The notes under the pieces were generated by a model, which was given only the letters and a program-made list of their open reading frames with translations, searched no databases and was not told the origin of the DNA. Of a DNA stretch of 64,000 nt, positions 17,181-27,514 are shown piece by piece. The stretch is taken from contig NZ_BJNM01000005.1 of assembly GCF_006539685.1 (NCBI RefSeq), forward strand, positions 42,034 through 106,033, given 5' to 3'. Positions within the stretch are counted from its first letter, which is position 1, and each line of letters begins with the position of its first letter. The translations under genes were made by a program, and so were the position numbers. The DNA is from Gluconobacter oxydans. Lineage in GTDB: Bacteria; Pseudomonadota; Alphaproteobacteria; Acetobacterales; Acetobacteraceae.

Positions 17181-18737
17181 ATGCTTCGCAATTTCCTGAC
17201 AGTCGGCAGCTGGACCATGCTTTCGCGTGTCCTCGGCCTCGTTCGTGACCAGCTTCTCGCCGCGTTCCTTGGTGCCGGCCCCGTTCAGGATGCCTACCTG
17301 ATCGCGCTTCGGCTGCCCAACATGTTCCGGCGCCTCTTCGGCGAAGGCGCGTTCAACGCCGCCTTCGTTCCGATGTTCACCGAACGCTACGAAACAAAGG
17401 GCCACCAGTCCGCCCTGCGCTTCGCGGGACAGGCCCTGTCCGGACTGATGCTCTGGCTCGCTTTGCTGACCATCCTGGCTGAAATCTTCATGCCGCTGGT
17501 CGTGAGTTTCATCGGCTCGGGCCTCACCGGCACCCGTTTCGAAACCGCGGTGCACCTGTCGCGAATCACGTTCCCCTACATGCTGCTGATCTGCGGCGCA
17601 GCGCTCGTCTCCGGCGTGCTGAACGGCCTCGGCAAGTTCACCGCAGCGGCCGCCGCCTATGTCACCTTCAACATCATCGGCATCGCCGCCATCCTCCTCG
17701 GCGCACTGGTCTGGCACAATACCGCCGTCGTCAGTGCCTGGGGCGTGACGCTCTCTGGCGTCGTCCAGCTCGGCGCCCTGTACTGGGCCGCCCGACGCGC
17801 CGGCATGGCTCCTCACCTGACATGGCCCAGCCTGTCGCCCGACATGCGCGCCCTCCTGCGCCGCATGGGCCCCGGCCTCGTCGGCTCCGGCGTCACCCAG
17901 ATCAACCTGACCGTCGACACCATCATTGCCACGCACCTACCCGTCGGCACACCCTCGATCCTGTATTTCGCCGACCGCATCAACCAGCTCCCGCTTGGCG
18001 TGCTGGGCTCGGCGGCGGGCACGGCGCTGCTGCCACTCCTGACGCGCCACATCGCCAATAACGACCGCGCTGCCGTCCATTCGAGCCTCAACCGCGCCAT
18101 CGACTACACGCTGCTCCTGACGCTCCCCGCCATGATCGGCATGATCGTTTTGGCCTCCCCCATCATGGCCGCCCTGTTCGGCTACGGCCATTTCACCGTC
18201 AGCGACGCCATCCTCTCCGGACAATGCCTTCAGGCCTACGCGCTCGGCCTGCCCGCCTTTGTCCTCATCAAGGTCCTCTCCCCGGCCTTCTTCGCGGAAG
18301 GCGACACCGTCACCCCCGTCCGCATCGGCTTCTTCACACTGGCGCTGAACCTCGTCCTCAACCTTCTGCTCTATCGCCCGCTCGGCCATATCGGCCCGCC
18401 GCTGGCCAGCACGATCGCCGCTTTCGTCAACTGCACACTGCTCGCCGTCATCCTGCACCGACGCGGCCTCTTCATCGCAGACCCGCTCCTGAAAGGCCGC
18501 GCCCTGCGCATTGCCGGTGCCGGCATCATGATGGCCCTGTGGGTCGCGGCCGCCGAAAAGCTCGTTGCCCCCGGCCTGCCCGCCTGGCACGGCGTGTGGC
18601 GTCTGGGCATGCTCACGGCGCTGATAATCTTCGGCGTGCTCGTCTACGCCGTGATGCTCGACGCCCTGAAAGTGGTGCGCCTGCGTGACGCCACCGTGGC
18701 TTTCCAGTCACGCCTGAACCGCCGACGCGCCCGCTGA
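17181..18737 (+). CDS. murJ: Lipid II flippase MurJ
   Basis: The 518-residue polytopic protein starts MLRNFLTVGSWTMLSRVLGL and carries the conserved RLPNMFRRLFGEGAFNAAF segment, the hallmark of MurJ (MviN), with about 14 membrane helices. It flips lipid-linked peptidoglycan precursors across the inner membrane. Arginines in the RDQLLA and RR motifs line the cavity in known structures. mutS and glnD follow, a common alphaproteobacterial order. Confidence 0.95.
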   Translation: MLRNFLTVGSWTMLSRVLGLVRDQLLAAFLGAGPVQDAYLIALRLPNMFRRLFGEGAFNAAFVPMFTERYETKGHQSALRFAGQALSGLMLWLALLTILAEIFMPLVVSFIGSGLTGTRFETAVHLSRITFPYMLLICGAALVSGVLNGLGKFTAAAAAYVTFNIIGIAAILLGALVWHNTAVVSAWGVTLSGVVQLGALYWAARRAGMAPHLTWPSLSPDMRALLRRMGPGLVGSGVTQINLTVDTIIATHLPVGTPSILYFADRINQLPLGVLGSAAGTALLPLLTRHIANNDRAAVHSSLNRAIDYTLLLTLPAMIGMIVLASPIMAALFGYGHFTVSDAILSGQCLQAYALGLPAFVLIKVLSPAFFAEGDTVTPVRIGFFTLALNLVLNLLLYRPLGHIGPPLASTIAAFVNCTLLAVILHRRGLFIADPLLKGRALRIAGAGIMMALWVAAAEKLVAPGLPAWHGVWRLGMLTALIIFGVLVYAVMLDALKVVRLRDATVAFQSRLNRRRAR

Positions 18738-18744
18738 CCCCATC

Positions 18745-18766
18745 CCGCCGGTTCACACACCGGCGG
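18745..18766 (+). terminator. Hairpin between murJ and mutS
   Basis: CCGCCGGT (18745-18752) pairs with ACCGGCGG (18759-18766) around a 6-base loop, eight bases after the murJ stop. The following bases include ATTTT but no clean T-run, so termination may be partial. Confidence 0.4.
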
Positions 18767-18832
18767 AGAGACGTTATTTTCCCATCCCCTTCCCGAAATG
18801 ACAGCCCGGAGACCGGACCCATCGGCACCTTC

Positions 18833-21484
18833 ATGCCCCTGCCTACCGCCGAAAACGCCAGCCCCGCGATGGCCCAGTGGTTCGACCTCAAACACCAGGA
18901 ACCAGACGCCCTCCTGTTCTTCCGCATGGGCGATTTCTACGAACTGTTCTTCTCCGATGCGCAGGCCGCCGCCATGGCGCTGGATATCGCACTCACCGCC
19001 CGCGGCACCCATCAGGGCGAGCCGATCCCCATGTGCGGCGTCCCCGTCGCGGCCGCCCCGGCCTATCTGTCACGCCTGATCCGCCGCGGCTTCCGCGTCG
19101 CCGTCGCCGAACAGACACAGGCCCCGCCGAAAAAAGGCGAAAAGCCCCAGAAAGGCCCGCTCGCCCGCGCCATTGTCCGCGTCGTCACCCCCGGCACCCT
19201 GACCGAAGACGAACTGCTCGAAGCCGGGCGCGCCAACCTGCTCCTCGCCATCGCCCGCAGTCCGGAAAAGCGCGCAAAGATGATAGGTGCGGCGTGGATC
19301 GACATCTCCACGGGCGCCTTTGAAACCGCCTCGGTCCCCGAAAGCGCCCTGCCCGAACTGATGGCCCGGCTCGACGCCGCCGAGATCCTGTCCGAACCCG
19401 ACCTGATCCCGCCGGATTACGCCTCCCGACTGGCCCCCGTCGCCGTCCCCCCCACGCTCGACAGCGCCCGCACCCTGGTCGCCCGCGCCTATGGCGTCGC
19501 CCAGATTGACGCCCTCGGAGACTTCCCGCCCGAACAGGCCATCGCCTGCACCATGGCCCTGAACTACGTCCAGCGCAGTCAGGCCGGAGCACTCCCGCGC
19601 CTCTCCCGCCCCATCCCGCAGGGCACGGATGGCGTCCTTGGCATCGACCCCGCCACCCGAGCCAGCCTCGATATTCTCCGCACCCGCGACGGCGAGACGA
19701 AACACAGCCTCCTCGGCGCCGTCACCCGCACTGCCACGGCCGCAGGCTCCCGCCTGCTTGCCCAGTGGCTCGCCTCCCCCCTGACCGACGCCACCGCAAT
19801 CACGGACCGCCAGAACGGCTGGCTCTGGCTGCAATCCATTCCCGGCCTGTCCGGCGCTCTCGGCGACATCCTGCGCCGCACGCCAGACCCCGCCCGCGCC
19901 TTGGGCCGCATCTCCGCCGGACGCGGCCAGCCGCGCGATCTCGCCGCCATCCGCGACACGCTGATCGCCGCCAACGACATCACCGCCCTGTTCCAGCCCG
20001 CCTGCGACCCCAACACGCCCACGCTGATCCGCACCCTCACCGCAGGCCTCTACGGCCGCGCCGACACCCTGCTGGAGCAGCTTCAGGCCGCCGTCGCCGA
20101 AACCCTGCCCGCCCGCATTGAAGACGGCGACTTCATCGCCCCCGGCTACAACGCCGAGCTGGACCGCTATCGCGGCCTGCGTGACGAAAGCCGCCGCATC
20201 ATCGCCGCCATGCAGGGCGAGCTGTCCGAAAAATTCGGCGTCTCAAACCTGAAGATCAAACACCACGCGCAGCTCGGCTACGTGATCGAAGTCCCGTCCG
20301 CCGCCGGCACGAAACTGCGCGACAATCCGGAACTGTCCTTCCGTCAGGGCACGGCCAGCCTCGCCCGCTTCTCAACGGAAGAACTCGCCGGTCTGGACCG
20401 CGCCATCCTCGAAGCCGCCGACAAGGCGTCTGCACTGGAACGCCGCATCTTCGCCGAGCTCTGCGCCCGCATCCTGCAAACCCCGGCCCTCGATGAAGTC
20501 GCGGAGTTCCTGGCCCTCGCCGACGTCCTGCGCTCCTGCGGCCTGCTCGCCGAAGGCGGCTCATGGTGCCGCCCCACCGTCACGGACAGCACCGAGTTCA
20601 ATCTCGTCGCCTGCCGACATCCCGTCGTCGAAGCCGCACTGGCCGAGTCGGGAAGCGCGGACGCCCGTTTCATCCCCAATGACTGCGCCCTGCCGCCCGA
20701 ACACCGCGCCATGCTGCTCACCGGCCCGAACATGGCGGGCAAATCCACCTTCCTGCGCCAGACCGCCCTGGCCGTCATCCTCGCGCAGGCCGGCCTGCCC
20801 GTTCCGGCGAAATCCGCACAGATCGGCGTGGTAGACCGCCTGTTCTCCCGCGTCGGCGGCGCGGACGACCTCGCCCGCGGCCGCTCAACCTTCATGGTCG
20901 AAATGACCGAGACGGCGGCGATTCTCAATCAGGCCGGCCCCAAGTCCCTCGTCGTCGTGGACGAGATCGGCCGCGGCACCGCAACCCTCGACGGATTGTC
21001 CATCGCCTGGGCAACGCTGGAAGCCCTGCACACCCAGCTCGGCTCGCGGACAATCTTTGCAACACATTTCCATGAGCTCGGTGCCCTGACCGAATTCCTC
21101 CCCCGCCTCGCCCCCTACACGATGGCCGTAAAAGAGTGGCGCGGCGAGGTGATCTTCCAGCACGAGGTCCGCCCCGGTGCGGCCCGCAAAAGCTGGGGCC
21201 TGCATGTCGCAAAACTGGCGGGAATTCCCCAATCCGTCGTCAATCGCGCCAGCCGCCTCCTCACGCAGTTCGAGCGCGAACAGGCCGATTCCCGCTCCTC
21301 GCTGCCCCTTTTCGAAGCCGTGGCAGAGCCGGAAATCCCCCCCGCGCCCGAGCCCGCAGCGCCCCCCATTCCCACCCCGCTGGAAGACGCCATCAGGGCC
21401 CTGAACCCCGATGATCTCTCTCCCCGGGACGCGCTGGATGCGCTATACGAACTGAAACGCCTCGCCTCAGGAAACGGCACTTGA
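18833..21484 (+). CDS. mutS: DNA mismatch repair protein MutS
   Basis: The 883-residue protein has the mismatch-binding F-x-E motif in MGDFYELFF near residue 40, the Walker A TGPNMAGKSTFL near residue 635, Walker B VVVDEIGRGTAT and the ATHFHEL switch. It recognises mispaired bases and recruits MutL. The C-terminal tail is proline-rich and ends with the short helix-turn-helix that mediates tetramerisation (SPRDALDALYELKRL). The start at 18833 gives MPLPTAENAS before the mismatch-binding domain. Its stop overlaps the TTG start of glnD. Confidence 0.96.
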   Translation: MPLPTAENASPAMAQWFDLKHQEPDALLFFRMGDFYELFFSDAQAAAMALDIALTARGTHQGEPIPMCGVPVAAAPAYLSRLIRRGFRVAVAEQTQAPPKKGEKPQKGPLARAIVRVVTPGTLTEDELLEAGRANLLLAIARSPEKRAKMIGAAWIDISTGAFETASVPESALPELMARLDAAEILSEPDLIPPDYASRLAPVAVPPTLDSARTLVARAYGVAQIDALGDFPPEQAIACTMALNYVQRSQAGALPRLSRPIPQGTDGVLGIDPATRASLDILRTRDGETKHSLLGAVTRTATAAGSRLLAQWLASPLTDATAITDRQNGWLWLQSIPGLSGALGDILRRTPDPARALGRISAGRGQPRDLAAIRDTLIAANDITALFQPACDPNTPTLIRTLTAGLYGRADTLLEQLQAAVAETLPARIEDGDFIAPGYNAELDRYRGLRDESRRIIAAMQGELSEKFGVSNLKIKHHAQLGYVIEVPSAAGTKLRDNPELSFRQGTASLARFSTEELAGLDRAILEAADKASALERRIFAELCARILQTPALDEVAEFLALADVLRSCGLLAEGGSWCRPTVTDSTEFNLVACRHPVVEAALAESGSADARFIPNDCALPPEHRAMLLTGPNMAGKSTFLRQTALAVILAQAGLPVPAKSAQIGVVDRLFSRVGGADDLARGRSTFMVEMTETAAILNQAGPKSLVVVDEIGRGTATLDGLSIAWATLEALHTQLGSRTIFATHFHELGALTEFLPRLAPYTMAVKEWRGEVIFQHEVRPGAARKSWGLHVAKLAGIPQSVVNRASRLLTQFEREQADSRSSLPLFEAVAEPEIPPAPEPAAPPIPTPLEDAIRALNPDDLSPRDALDALYELKRLASGNGT

Positions 21485-24330
21485 AAGAAACCTCTTTCTG
21501 GGGCGAAACTCCCTCTCTTTCCTTCGCTGACGATACGGATAAGCCCCTGTCTGACCGAACCGCCTCCCCCCCGTGCGACCCGGCCTCCTCCCTGCAGACC
21601 GCTCTCGATACGGCTGCGGCACAGGGGCAGACGACCCGCGAGAACGTCCTCTCGATCCTACGGCGGCATCTCGGCAGCGGTAACGCCACTGTCCGTCGCG
21701 AGTTCGAAAAGCGCAGGATGTCGGGAATCGACGCCGCCCGCGCCCTCGCCCGCCAGGCCGACGACATGGTTTGCGCGCTGGCCGAACTCGCCGCACAGAA
21801 ACACGAATCCCCCGGCGAAACCCTCTGCCTCTGCGCCACCGGCGGCTACGGCGCGGGACTTCTCGCCCCCTTCAGCGACATCGACATCCTCTTCCTGATC
21901 CCCGGTGACCCGACCCCGGCCATGACCGCCCGGATCGAGTTCATCCTCTATGCCCTGTGGGATCTCGGCCTGCGCGTCGGCCACGCCACCCGCTCCATCG
22001 CCGAATGCGTCCGCGACGCCGACAGTGACCTCACCATCCGCACGGCTCTGCTGGACCTGCGTTTCCTTCACGGCGAGCGCGGCCTCGCCCGCGACCTGCG
22101 CTGCGCCCTCGGCGCCGATCTGCAGAACGACCGGCTCTGCGAATTCGTCATGGGCAAGATCGCCGAACGCGAACAGCGCCACCGCCGCTTCGGCGACAAC
22201 CCCTACATGGTCGAGCCCAACATCAAGGAAGGCCGCGGCGGCCTGCGCGACCTGCAAACCCTGAACTGGATGGGCCGTGCCGCCCTGGGCTGCGCCGTCT
22301 CCACTCCGGATCGCAGCGGCCAGCCCGCCGAAGCCCCGCAAACCCCGTCCTTCGCCTCCTTCGGCCTGCTGACAGACCGCGAATCCCTGCGCGCCCGCCG
22401 CTCATGGGATTTCCTGTGGACCGTCCGCCTGCACCTGCACTACATCACCGGCCGCGCCGAGGAGCGCCTGACCTTCGACGTCCAGCCCGTCATCGGCGGC
22501 CGCATGGGCTACGCAACGCACGGTCGCCAGCGCGGCGTCGAGCGCTTCATGCGGCACTATTTCCTCACCGCCCGCGACGTAATGCGCCTCACCAGCGTGC
22601 TGCAACCCGTCGTGCTGATGCATCTTCAGGACCAGACCACGGGCGAGCCACCCAAGGTCGTCCCCGGCCCCGAAGAATTCCAGACCATCGCCGGCCGCAT
22701 CTGCCCCATCGAGCCCGTCACCTTTGCAGCCCAGCCTCGCGAAATGTTCCGCCTGCTCGATTGCGGCCGCCGCCACGACCTGCCCCTGCATCCCATCGCG
22801 ATGCAGCAGATCATCCGCAACGAACGCCACGCCGTCACCCTGCGCGACGATCCCGAAACCGCAAAAATCTTTCTGGACCTGCTCTGTGAGCCCAGCGCGG
22901 ACGAAACCAAAGCCGTCCCCTTCTGGCTCCCGATCCTGAACGAGACCGGCCTGCTGGGCCGCCTCCTGCCGGACTGGTCCCGCGTCGTCGGGCAGATGCA
23001 GTTCGACAGCTACCATATCTATACGGTCGACGAGCATATCGTCGAAGCCGTGCGCATGATGGGCCAGATCGAAGCGGGGCGCATGGCGGACGAGATCCCC
23101 CTGGCCTACACGCTGGCCAGCGACCTGCGCTCCCGCCGCGCGCTCTACGTCGCCGTCCTGCTCCACGACATCGGCAAGGGACGCGGCGGCGACCATTCCG
23201 AAATCGGCGCCGATCTTGCACTCACGATCTGCCCGCAGCTCGGCCTCGACCCCGAGGAAACCGACACCGTCTCCTGGCTGGTCCTGCACCATCTCCTGCT
23301 GTCCCAGACTGCTTTCACCCGCGACATCGACGATCCCCGAACGATCCTCGATCTCGCCGATACCATCCAGTCCCCCGAACGCCTGCGCCTCCTCCTTCTC
23401 CTGACCATCGCCGACATGCGCGCCGTCAGTCCGAAGGTCTGGAACGCCTGGAAAGCCACCCTCCTGCGCGAGCTCTTCTCCCGCGTCGCCGAGGTGCTGG
23501 AAGGCGGACTGGCCGCCACCGAACGCGACAGCCGCGTCAATCACGCCCGCGAATTGGCCCGCGACGGCCTCACCGGCATCCTGCCCGAAAGCAGCATCGA
23601 CCGCTTTCTGGACCTTGGCTATCCGAGCTACTGGCTCGGCTTCGACACCGACACCCAGATGCGCCACGCCCGCATGGTCCACGACTCAGACCGCTACCGC
23701 TCCCCGGTCACGGTCGAGGCCTATCCCATCCCCGAACGCGGCGTCACCGAACTCACCGTCCTCTGCGCCGATCATCCGGGTCTGTTCTCCCAGATCGCAG
23801 GCGCCCTCGCCGTGTCAGGCGCCTCCATCGTGGACGCCCGCATCCACACACTCAGCGACGGCATGGCGCTCGACACCTTCTGGGTGCAGGACGGAGAAGG
23901 CTGCTCCTTCGAGGAACCGCATCAGCTCGGCCGCCTGAACCATCTCGTGGAACAGGCTCTTTCGGGCCGTCTCGACATCCGCAAAGGCATCGAGGACGCC
24001 AGCCATCACAGCACCTCACGCCGGATGCGCGCGATCCACGTCCCACCCCGCGTCGTCATCGACAACACCGCTTCGGACCGTCACACCGTCATCGAAGTCA
24101 ACGGCCGCGACCGTCCCGGACTGCTGCACGACGTCACCTCCGCACTCAGCAGCGCGTCACTCCAGATTTCCTCGGCCCATATCACGACCTACGGCATGCG
24201 CGCCGTGGACGTGTTCTATGTCCGGGACCTGCTGGGCATGAAGATTACCGATCCGGTCCGCCTCGCCCGCCTGCGCGAAACCCTGCTCGCCTCCCTCACA
24301 AGTGCTCCGGTCACCACACCCGCAAGCTAA
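21481..24330 (+). CDS. glnD: Bifunctional PII uridylyltransferase/uridylyl-removing enzyme
   Basis: The 949-residue protein has the nucleotidyltransferase motif GGYGAGLLAPFSDIDI, the KEGRGGLRDLQ segment, an HD hydrolase domain with LLHDIGKGRGGDH near residue 560, and two C-terminal ACT domains (LCADHPGLFSQIAG and VNGRDRPGLLHDV). It uridylylates PII proteins when glutamine is low and reverses this when it is high, acting as the nitrogen sensor above GltBD and RpoN-linked regulation. The TTG start overlaps the mutS stop as TTGA. The usual GR in the nucleotidyltransferase motif reads GAG here, a small variation. Confidence 0.95.
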   Translation: MKETSFWGETPSLSFADDTDKPLSDRTASPPCDPASSLQTALDTAAAQGQTTRENVLSILRRHLGSGNATVRREFEKRRMSGIDAARALARQADDMVCALAELAAQKHESPGETLCLCATGGYGAGLLAPFSDIDILFLIPGDPTPAMTARIEFILYALWDLGLRVGHATRSIAECVRDADSDLTIRTALLDLRFLHGERGLARDLRCALGADLQNDRLCEFVMGKIAEREQRHRRFGDNPYMVEPNIKEGRGGLRDLQTLNWMGRAALGCAVSTPDRSGQPAEAPQTPSFASFGLLTDRESLRARRSWDFLWTVRLHLHYITGRAEERLTFDVQPVIGGRMGYATHGRQRGVERFMRHYFLTARDVMRLTSVLQPVVLMHLQDQTTGEPPKVVPGPEEFQTIAGRICPIEPVTFAAQPREMFRLLDCGRRHDLPLHPIAMQQIIRNERHAVTLRDDPETAKIFLDLLCEPSADETKAVPFWLPILNETGLLGRLLPDWSRVVGQMQFDSYHIYTVDEHIVEAVRMMGQIEAGRMADEIPLAYTLASDLRSRRALYVAVLLHDIGKGRGGDHSEIGADLALTICPQLGLDPEETDTVSWLVLHHLLLSQTAFTRDIDDPRTILDLADTIQSPERLRLLLLLTIADMRAVSPKVWNAWKATLLRELFSRVAEVLEGGLAATERDSRVNHARELARDGLTGILPESSIDRFLDLGYPSYWLGFDTDTQMRHARMVHDSDRYRSPVTVEAYPIPERGVTELTVLCADHPGLFSQIAGALAVSGASIVDARIHTLSDGMALDTFWVQDGEGCSFEEPHQLGRLNHLVEQALSGRLDIRKGIEDASHHSTSRRMRAIHVPPRVVIDNTASDRHTVIEVNGRDRPGLLHDVTSALSSASLQISSAHITTYGMRAVDVFYVRDLLGMKITDPVRLARLRETLLASLTSAPVTTPAS

Positions 24331-25993
24331 GCGCCTCCGCAACATCCCGCAGCACGGCCTCCCATCCCGCGGCAACCGCCGCGCCGGAGGGCGGCCGGAA
24401 CTGCCGGACATCCCCGTACCAGTCCACATCCTTCCACCGCCAGTCGCCCCCCTCACGGTTAAGCAGCCATAACGGCCGCCCCAGCGCGCCCGCGACATGC
24501 GCCACCAGCGTATCCACGCTGATCACCAGCGCACACCGCTCCACTTCCCGCGCCAGATCCACAGGCGTCTCAAGCGGAACCTGCTCCATCCAGTCCGGCA
24601 CATCGCCGCGCTGAAGTGCCACAAACCGCACATCGGACACCTGCCGCAACGCGTCCAGACACTCCACCGGAACCGACCGCCGGCGATCAAACCGATAGGA
24701 CGGATTCCCCAACCAGCAGACCCCGATCCGCCCCGCCTCGACCCGCTCCGGCACCGTCAGATAAGGCCGAACAGACGGTACATCCTCCATCCCAAGCACC
24801 GCCGGCAGACTCAGCAGACTGACCTCAGCCGCCACCGGCCCGTCCGCTGGCAGGATCCGCCCCTGATCCAGCTCCGGCATCAAATCCGCCAGCGCAGCAG
24901 CCCTGAACCTCAGCCGCAACGGTCTCCGCTTGGCCGCTTCCGTCAGAAACCGCAGAAACTGCACCTCATCGCCCAGCCCCTGCTCGCCCACAACGGCCAC
25001 AGGCTCCTCTCCCGCCGAACCATCCCAGTGTGGAACATCCGAAACCAGACGCAGCAGCGACCGGCGACTTTCAAAATCCCGCCACCCTTCCGCAAACCGC
25101 CCCTGCCCCAGCAGAATGGTCGCCCGGTTGAAGCGCGCCCGATCCGCCTCCTCTCCGCTCTCGCGCATCATGATCGCCCCGAAAAGCGCCTCGGCCTCTT
25201 CCAGCCGCCCGATTTCCATCAGCACCGTCCCCAGACTGTTGGCGATCCGCCCATCCGAAGGCCGGAGTTGCAGCGCTTCCCGCAACGTCTCACAGGCCGC
25301 GCGAAGATCGCCCAGCGCCATCTCCACCAGCCCCAGACTGTTGAGCGTCTCCGCAGTCCGCGCCCCCCGCTCACAGGCCTGCGACAGAACAGTCGCCGCT
25401 TCGTCGAATGCATTGCAGGCAAATAACGCCGCCCCCAGATTGGCCAGCGCGCCCCCATCCTGCGGCCTGCGATTCACGACTTTCCGGAACTGTCCGACGG
25501 CCTGCCCGGACAACCCGTCCTCAAGAAACAGTCCTCCAAGCCGCGTTCTCACGAAACTGTCATCTGCTGAAAGAGCCGCCGCTTTTTCCAGCGCCGCACG
25601 CGCCTCGTCCCGACATCCCAGCCTTTCAAAAGCCTCGCCCAGAGCCGCATGCGCACGCGGATCGGAAGGCTGCAGAATCACCGCTACATTCAGCGCCGCA
25701 CGCCCCGCTTCGGCATGTCCCTGAGCTATAAGCGCAAGCCCCAGCGTGATATGCATCCGGGCCTTCCGATCAGGAGAAATGCCGCTTTTCTGCAAGGCGC
25801 GCCCGACCAGCGCGATGGCCGTGGCATCCTGTCCACGGGCCCGCGCCAGACAGGCCATCCCATGCAGAGCATCCGGCTGTCCCGGCTGCCCGGCCAGAAT
25901 AGCCCGGAACCCGGCCTCCGCCCCCGCAAGATCCCCGGCACTGAAACAGGCAAAGGCGGGCTCGGTGGGGTCATATGAAAACAGAGGTCTCAT
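24311..25993 (-). CDS. TPR-repeat protein with glycosyltransferase-like C-terminus
   Basis: Residues from about 10 to 290 are tandem TPR helices (recurrent A..LG.A....G....A pattern). The C-terminal half has VVGEQGLGDEVQFLRF, IGVCWLGNPSYRFDRRRSVP and CALVISVDTLVAHVAGALGRPLWLL, the layout of TPR proteins with a GT9/GT41-like domain used in protein or surface glycosylation. The ATG at 25993 follows AAGAG; an in-frame start at 26029 is less well placed. Its 3' end overlaps the glnD end by 20 bases. The acceptor is unknown. Confidence 0.75.
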   Translation of the reverse strand: MRPLFSYDPTEPAFACFSAGDLAGAEAGFRAILAGQPGQPDALHGMACLARARGQDATAIALVGRALQKSGISPDRKARMHITLGLALIAQGHAEAGRAALNVAVILQPSDPRAHAALGEAFERLGCRDEARAALEKAAALSADDSFVRTRLGGLFLEDGLSGQAVGQFRKVVNRRPQDGGALANLGAALFACNAFDEAATVLSQACERGARTAETLNSLGLVEMALGDLRAACETLREALQLRPSDGRIANSLGTVLMEIGRLEEAEALFGAIMMRESGEEADRARFNRATILLGQGRFAEGWRDFESRRSLLRLVSDVPHWDGSAGEEPVAVVGEQGLGDEVQFLRFLTEAAKRRPLRLRFRAAALADLMPELDQGRILPADGPVAAEVSLLSLPAVLGMEDVPSVRPYLTVPERVEAGRIGVCWLGNPSYRFDRRRSVPVECLDALRQVSDVRFVALQRGDVPDWMEQVPLETPVDLAREVERCALVISVDTLVAHVAGALGRPLWLLNREGGDWRWKDVDWYGDVRQFRPPSGAAVAAGWEAVLRDVAEALSLRVW

Positions 25994-26108
25994 CAACTCT
26001 TCGTGCTCCAAAATTCCCGGAAAATCCACCTAGACATGCGTTAACGAAGTTTTCACAGTTCTTTGGTCAAAATGACAAATCCAAGTCAGTGTCAGAGGTT
26101 TTGAGACG

Positions 26109-26459
26109 ATGCATCTTGAACAGAGAACCGGCCCGGTTCCGGGTCTGGTGTACGCGACTGTCCGACAGGGAATGACGACCCGTACGTTCCCCATCGAAGT
26201 CCGGCGCACTGCTTCGGATCACTACATTTCCCGCATGCCAGATAACCGCTGGTCAATCGAATGTCTGACCATCGAAGCCGCTCTTCTCATGCACGCCGCC
26301 GTTCTTTTCCCGGTAGAGCACGAACTCTCGCCCTGGCTCTCAAATCCACGCCCCGCACCTCTTGCCGTCGATCACATTCCAGGCCCCATCAAAAGCCCGA
26401 TTGCTGACGGCCAGGAACTCCCAATGAGTGTTCCATCCAAAACCGAAGTGGACTCCTGA
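26109..26459 (+). CDS. Hypothetical protein, 116 aa
   Basis: The open frame starts at an ATG with AGAGG about ten bases upstream and encodes a soluble protein without signal peptide. It contains YISRMPDNRWSIECLTIEAAL and a proline-rich end; I do not recognise a family. It lies between the divergent TPR gene and a co-directional secreted protein 48 bases downstream. The codon use is close to its neighbours, so it is probably real. Confidence 0.5.
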   Translation: MHLEQRTGPVPGLVYATVRQGMTTRTFPIEVRRTASDHYISRMPDNRWSIECLTIEAALLMHAAVLFPVEHELSPWLSNPRPAPLAVDHIPGPIKSPIADGQELPMSVPSKTEVDS

Positions 26460-26507
26460 CCTCACTTCTGACTTGCCAAACACGACTGGCAGGGCAATGT
26501 CAGAGGC

Positions 26508-27491
26508 ATGAAAACCCGTCTCCTGCACGTCGCCGCCGCTACCGGCCTTGCGGCACTGGCCGTCATGGCCACCCCCGCCAGAGCGGATCATCCCTGGCAG
26601 GACGCTCCCGTTCAGGCGTCCATCACAGCAGACGCAACGCTCCCGGGCCTACAGCCCACAACGCTGCTCGCCGCCGAAAACGGGACCTATCTGGCCCTCG
26701 ATACCAACGGACATCCCGTCCGGATCGACGCCACCAATACGGTCTCCCCCCTTCCCGGCCCCAGTCAGCCCACGGACCGCCTGGTCGCGCTGACCCGGTC
26801 CGGTACCGATCTCTGGGGCCTGGCAACCGGCGTACAGCCCGCCCTTATCCGGATGTCGCAGGACGGATCGGTCCAGTCCCGCATTCCCCTGAGCGGCGCC
26901 ACGGTCCAGGGCAGCAACCTGGTCGCCCTTCAGGTCCACGATACCCACGCCTATCTAGCCGATGAAGGCAAACCCGCCCTCGTCGTGGCAAACCTCCAGA
27001 CCGGCAAGGCCACCCGCTTCCTGCCCTACGACATGTCCCTCACCGGCCGTCACCCCCTCCTGCGCAACAACCAGCCGCGCATGGGACCGGACGGCGACCC
27101 CATGGCCGGCGGCAATGTGCGCTTCCTCATGCTGGATGCGAAAGGCCAGTGGCTCTTCTACCAGCCCGCCTGCGGCCCCATGTCCCGCATCGAAACCGCC
27201 CTGCTGACCGATACGACCTTCACCGCCGTCGAACAGCTCGACGGCATCACCGAGTGGCGGACAACCCCCAGCCTCGGCGGCGCGACCCTAACCCCGGATG
27301 ACACCTTCTACCTGTCCGACATCACGATCGGCAGCATCCTGAAATTCGGCAGCGACCGCATCCCGCTACGGATCCTCCGTGACCAGCGCCTCTTCGATGC
27401 AGGCGCCCCCGCCGTCTCAGACAGCCACCAGATGGCCGTTCTGGCCACGGAAGATGGCACAACCCACATTCTTCGCATCGCCTTGCCCTGA
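26508..27491 (+). CDS. Secreted beta-propeller protein of the yellow/major-royal-jelly-like family
   Basis: The 327-residue protein has a signal peptide (MKTRLLHVAAATGLAALAVMA, cleaved after ARA). The later part contains LDAKGQWLFYQPACGPMSRI and a following LYLSD-type strand (FYLSDITIGSILKF), the pattern of bacterial MRJP/yellow or SMP-30-like propellers. Such proteins bind or hydrolyse small lactone-like or aromatic ligands; here the substrate is unknown. The ATG has AGAGG five bases upstream. Confidence 0.65.
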   Translation: MKTRLLHVAAATGLAALAVMATPARADHPWQDAPVQASITADATLPGLQPTTLLAAENGTYLALDTNGHPVRIDATNTVSPLPGPSQPTDRLVALTRSGTDLWGLATGVQPALIRMSQDGSVQSRIPLSGATVQGSNLVALQVHDTHAYLADEGKPALVVANLQTGKATRFLPYDMSLTGRHPLLRNNQPRMGPDGDPMAGGNVRFLMLDAKGQWLFYQPACGPMSRIETALLTDTTFTAVEQLDGITEWRTTPSLGGATLTPDDTFYLSDITIGSILKFGSDRIPLRILRDQRLFDAGAPAVSDSHQMAVLATEDGTTHILRIALP

Positions 27492-27514
27492 CAGGACGTG
27501 ATATAAATTCCCCC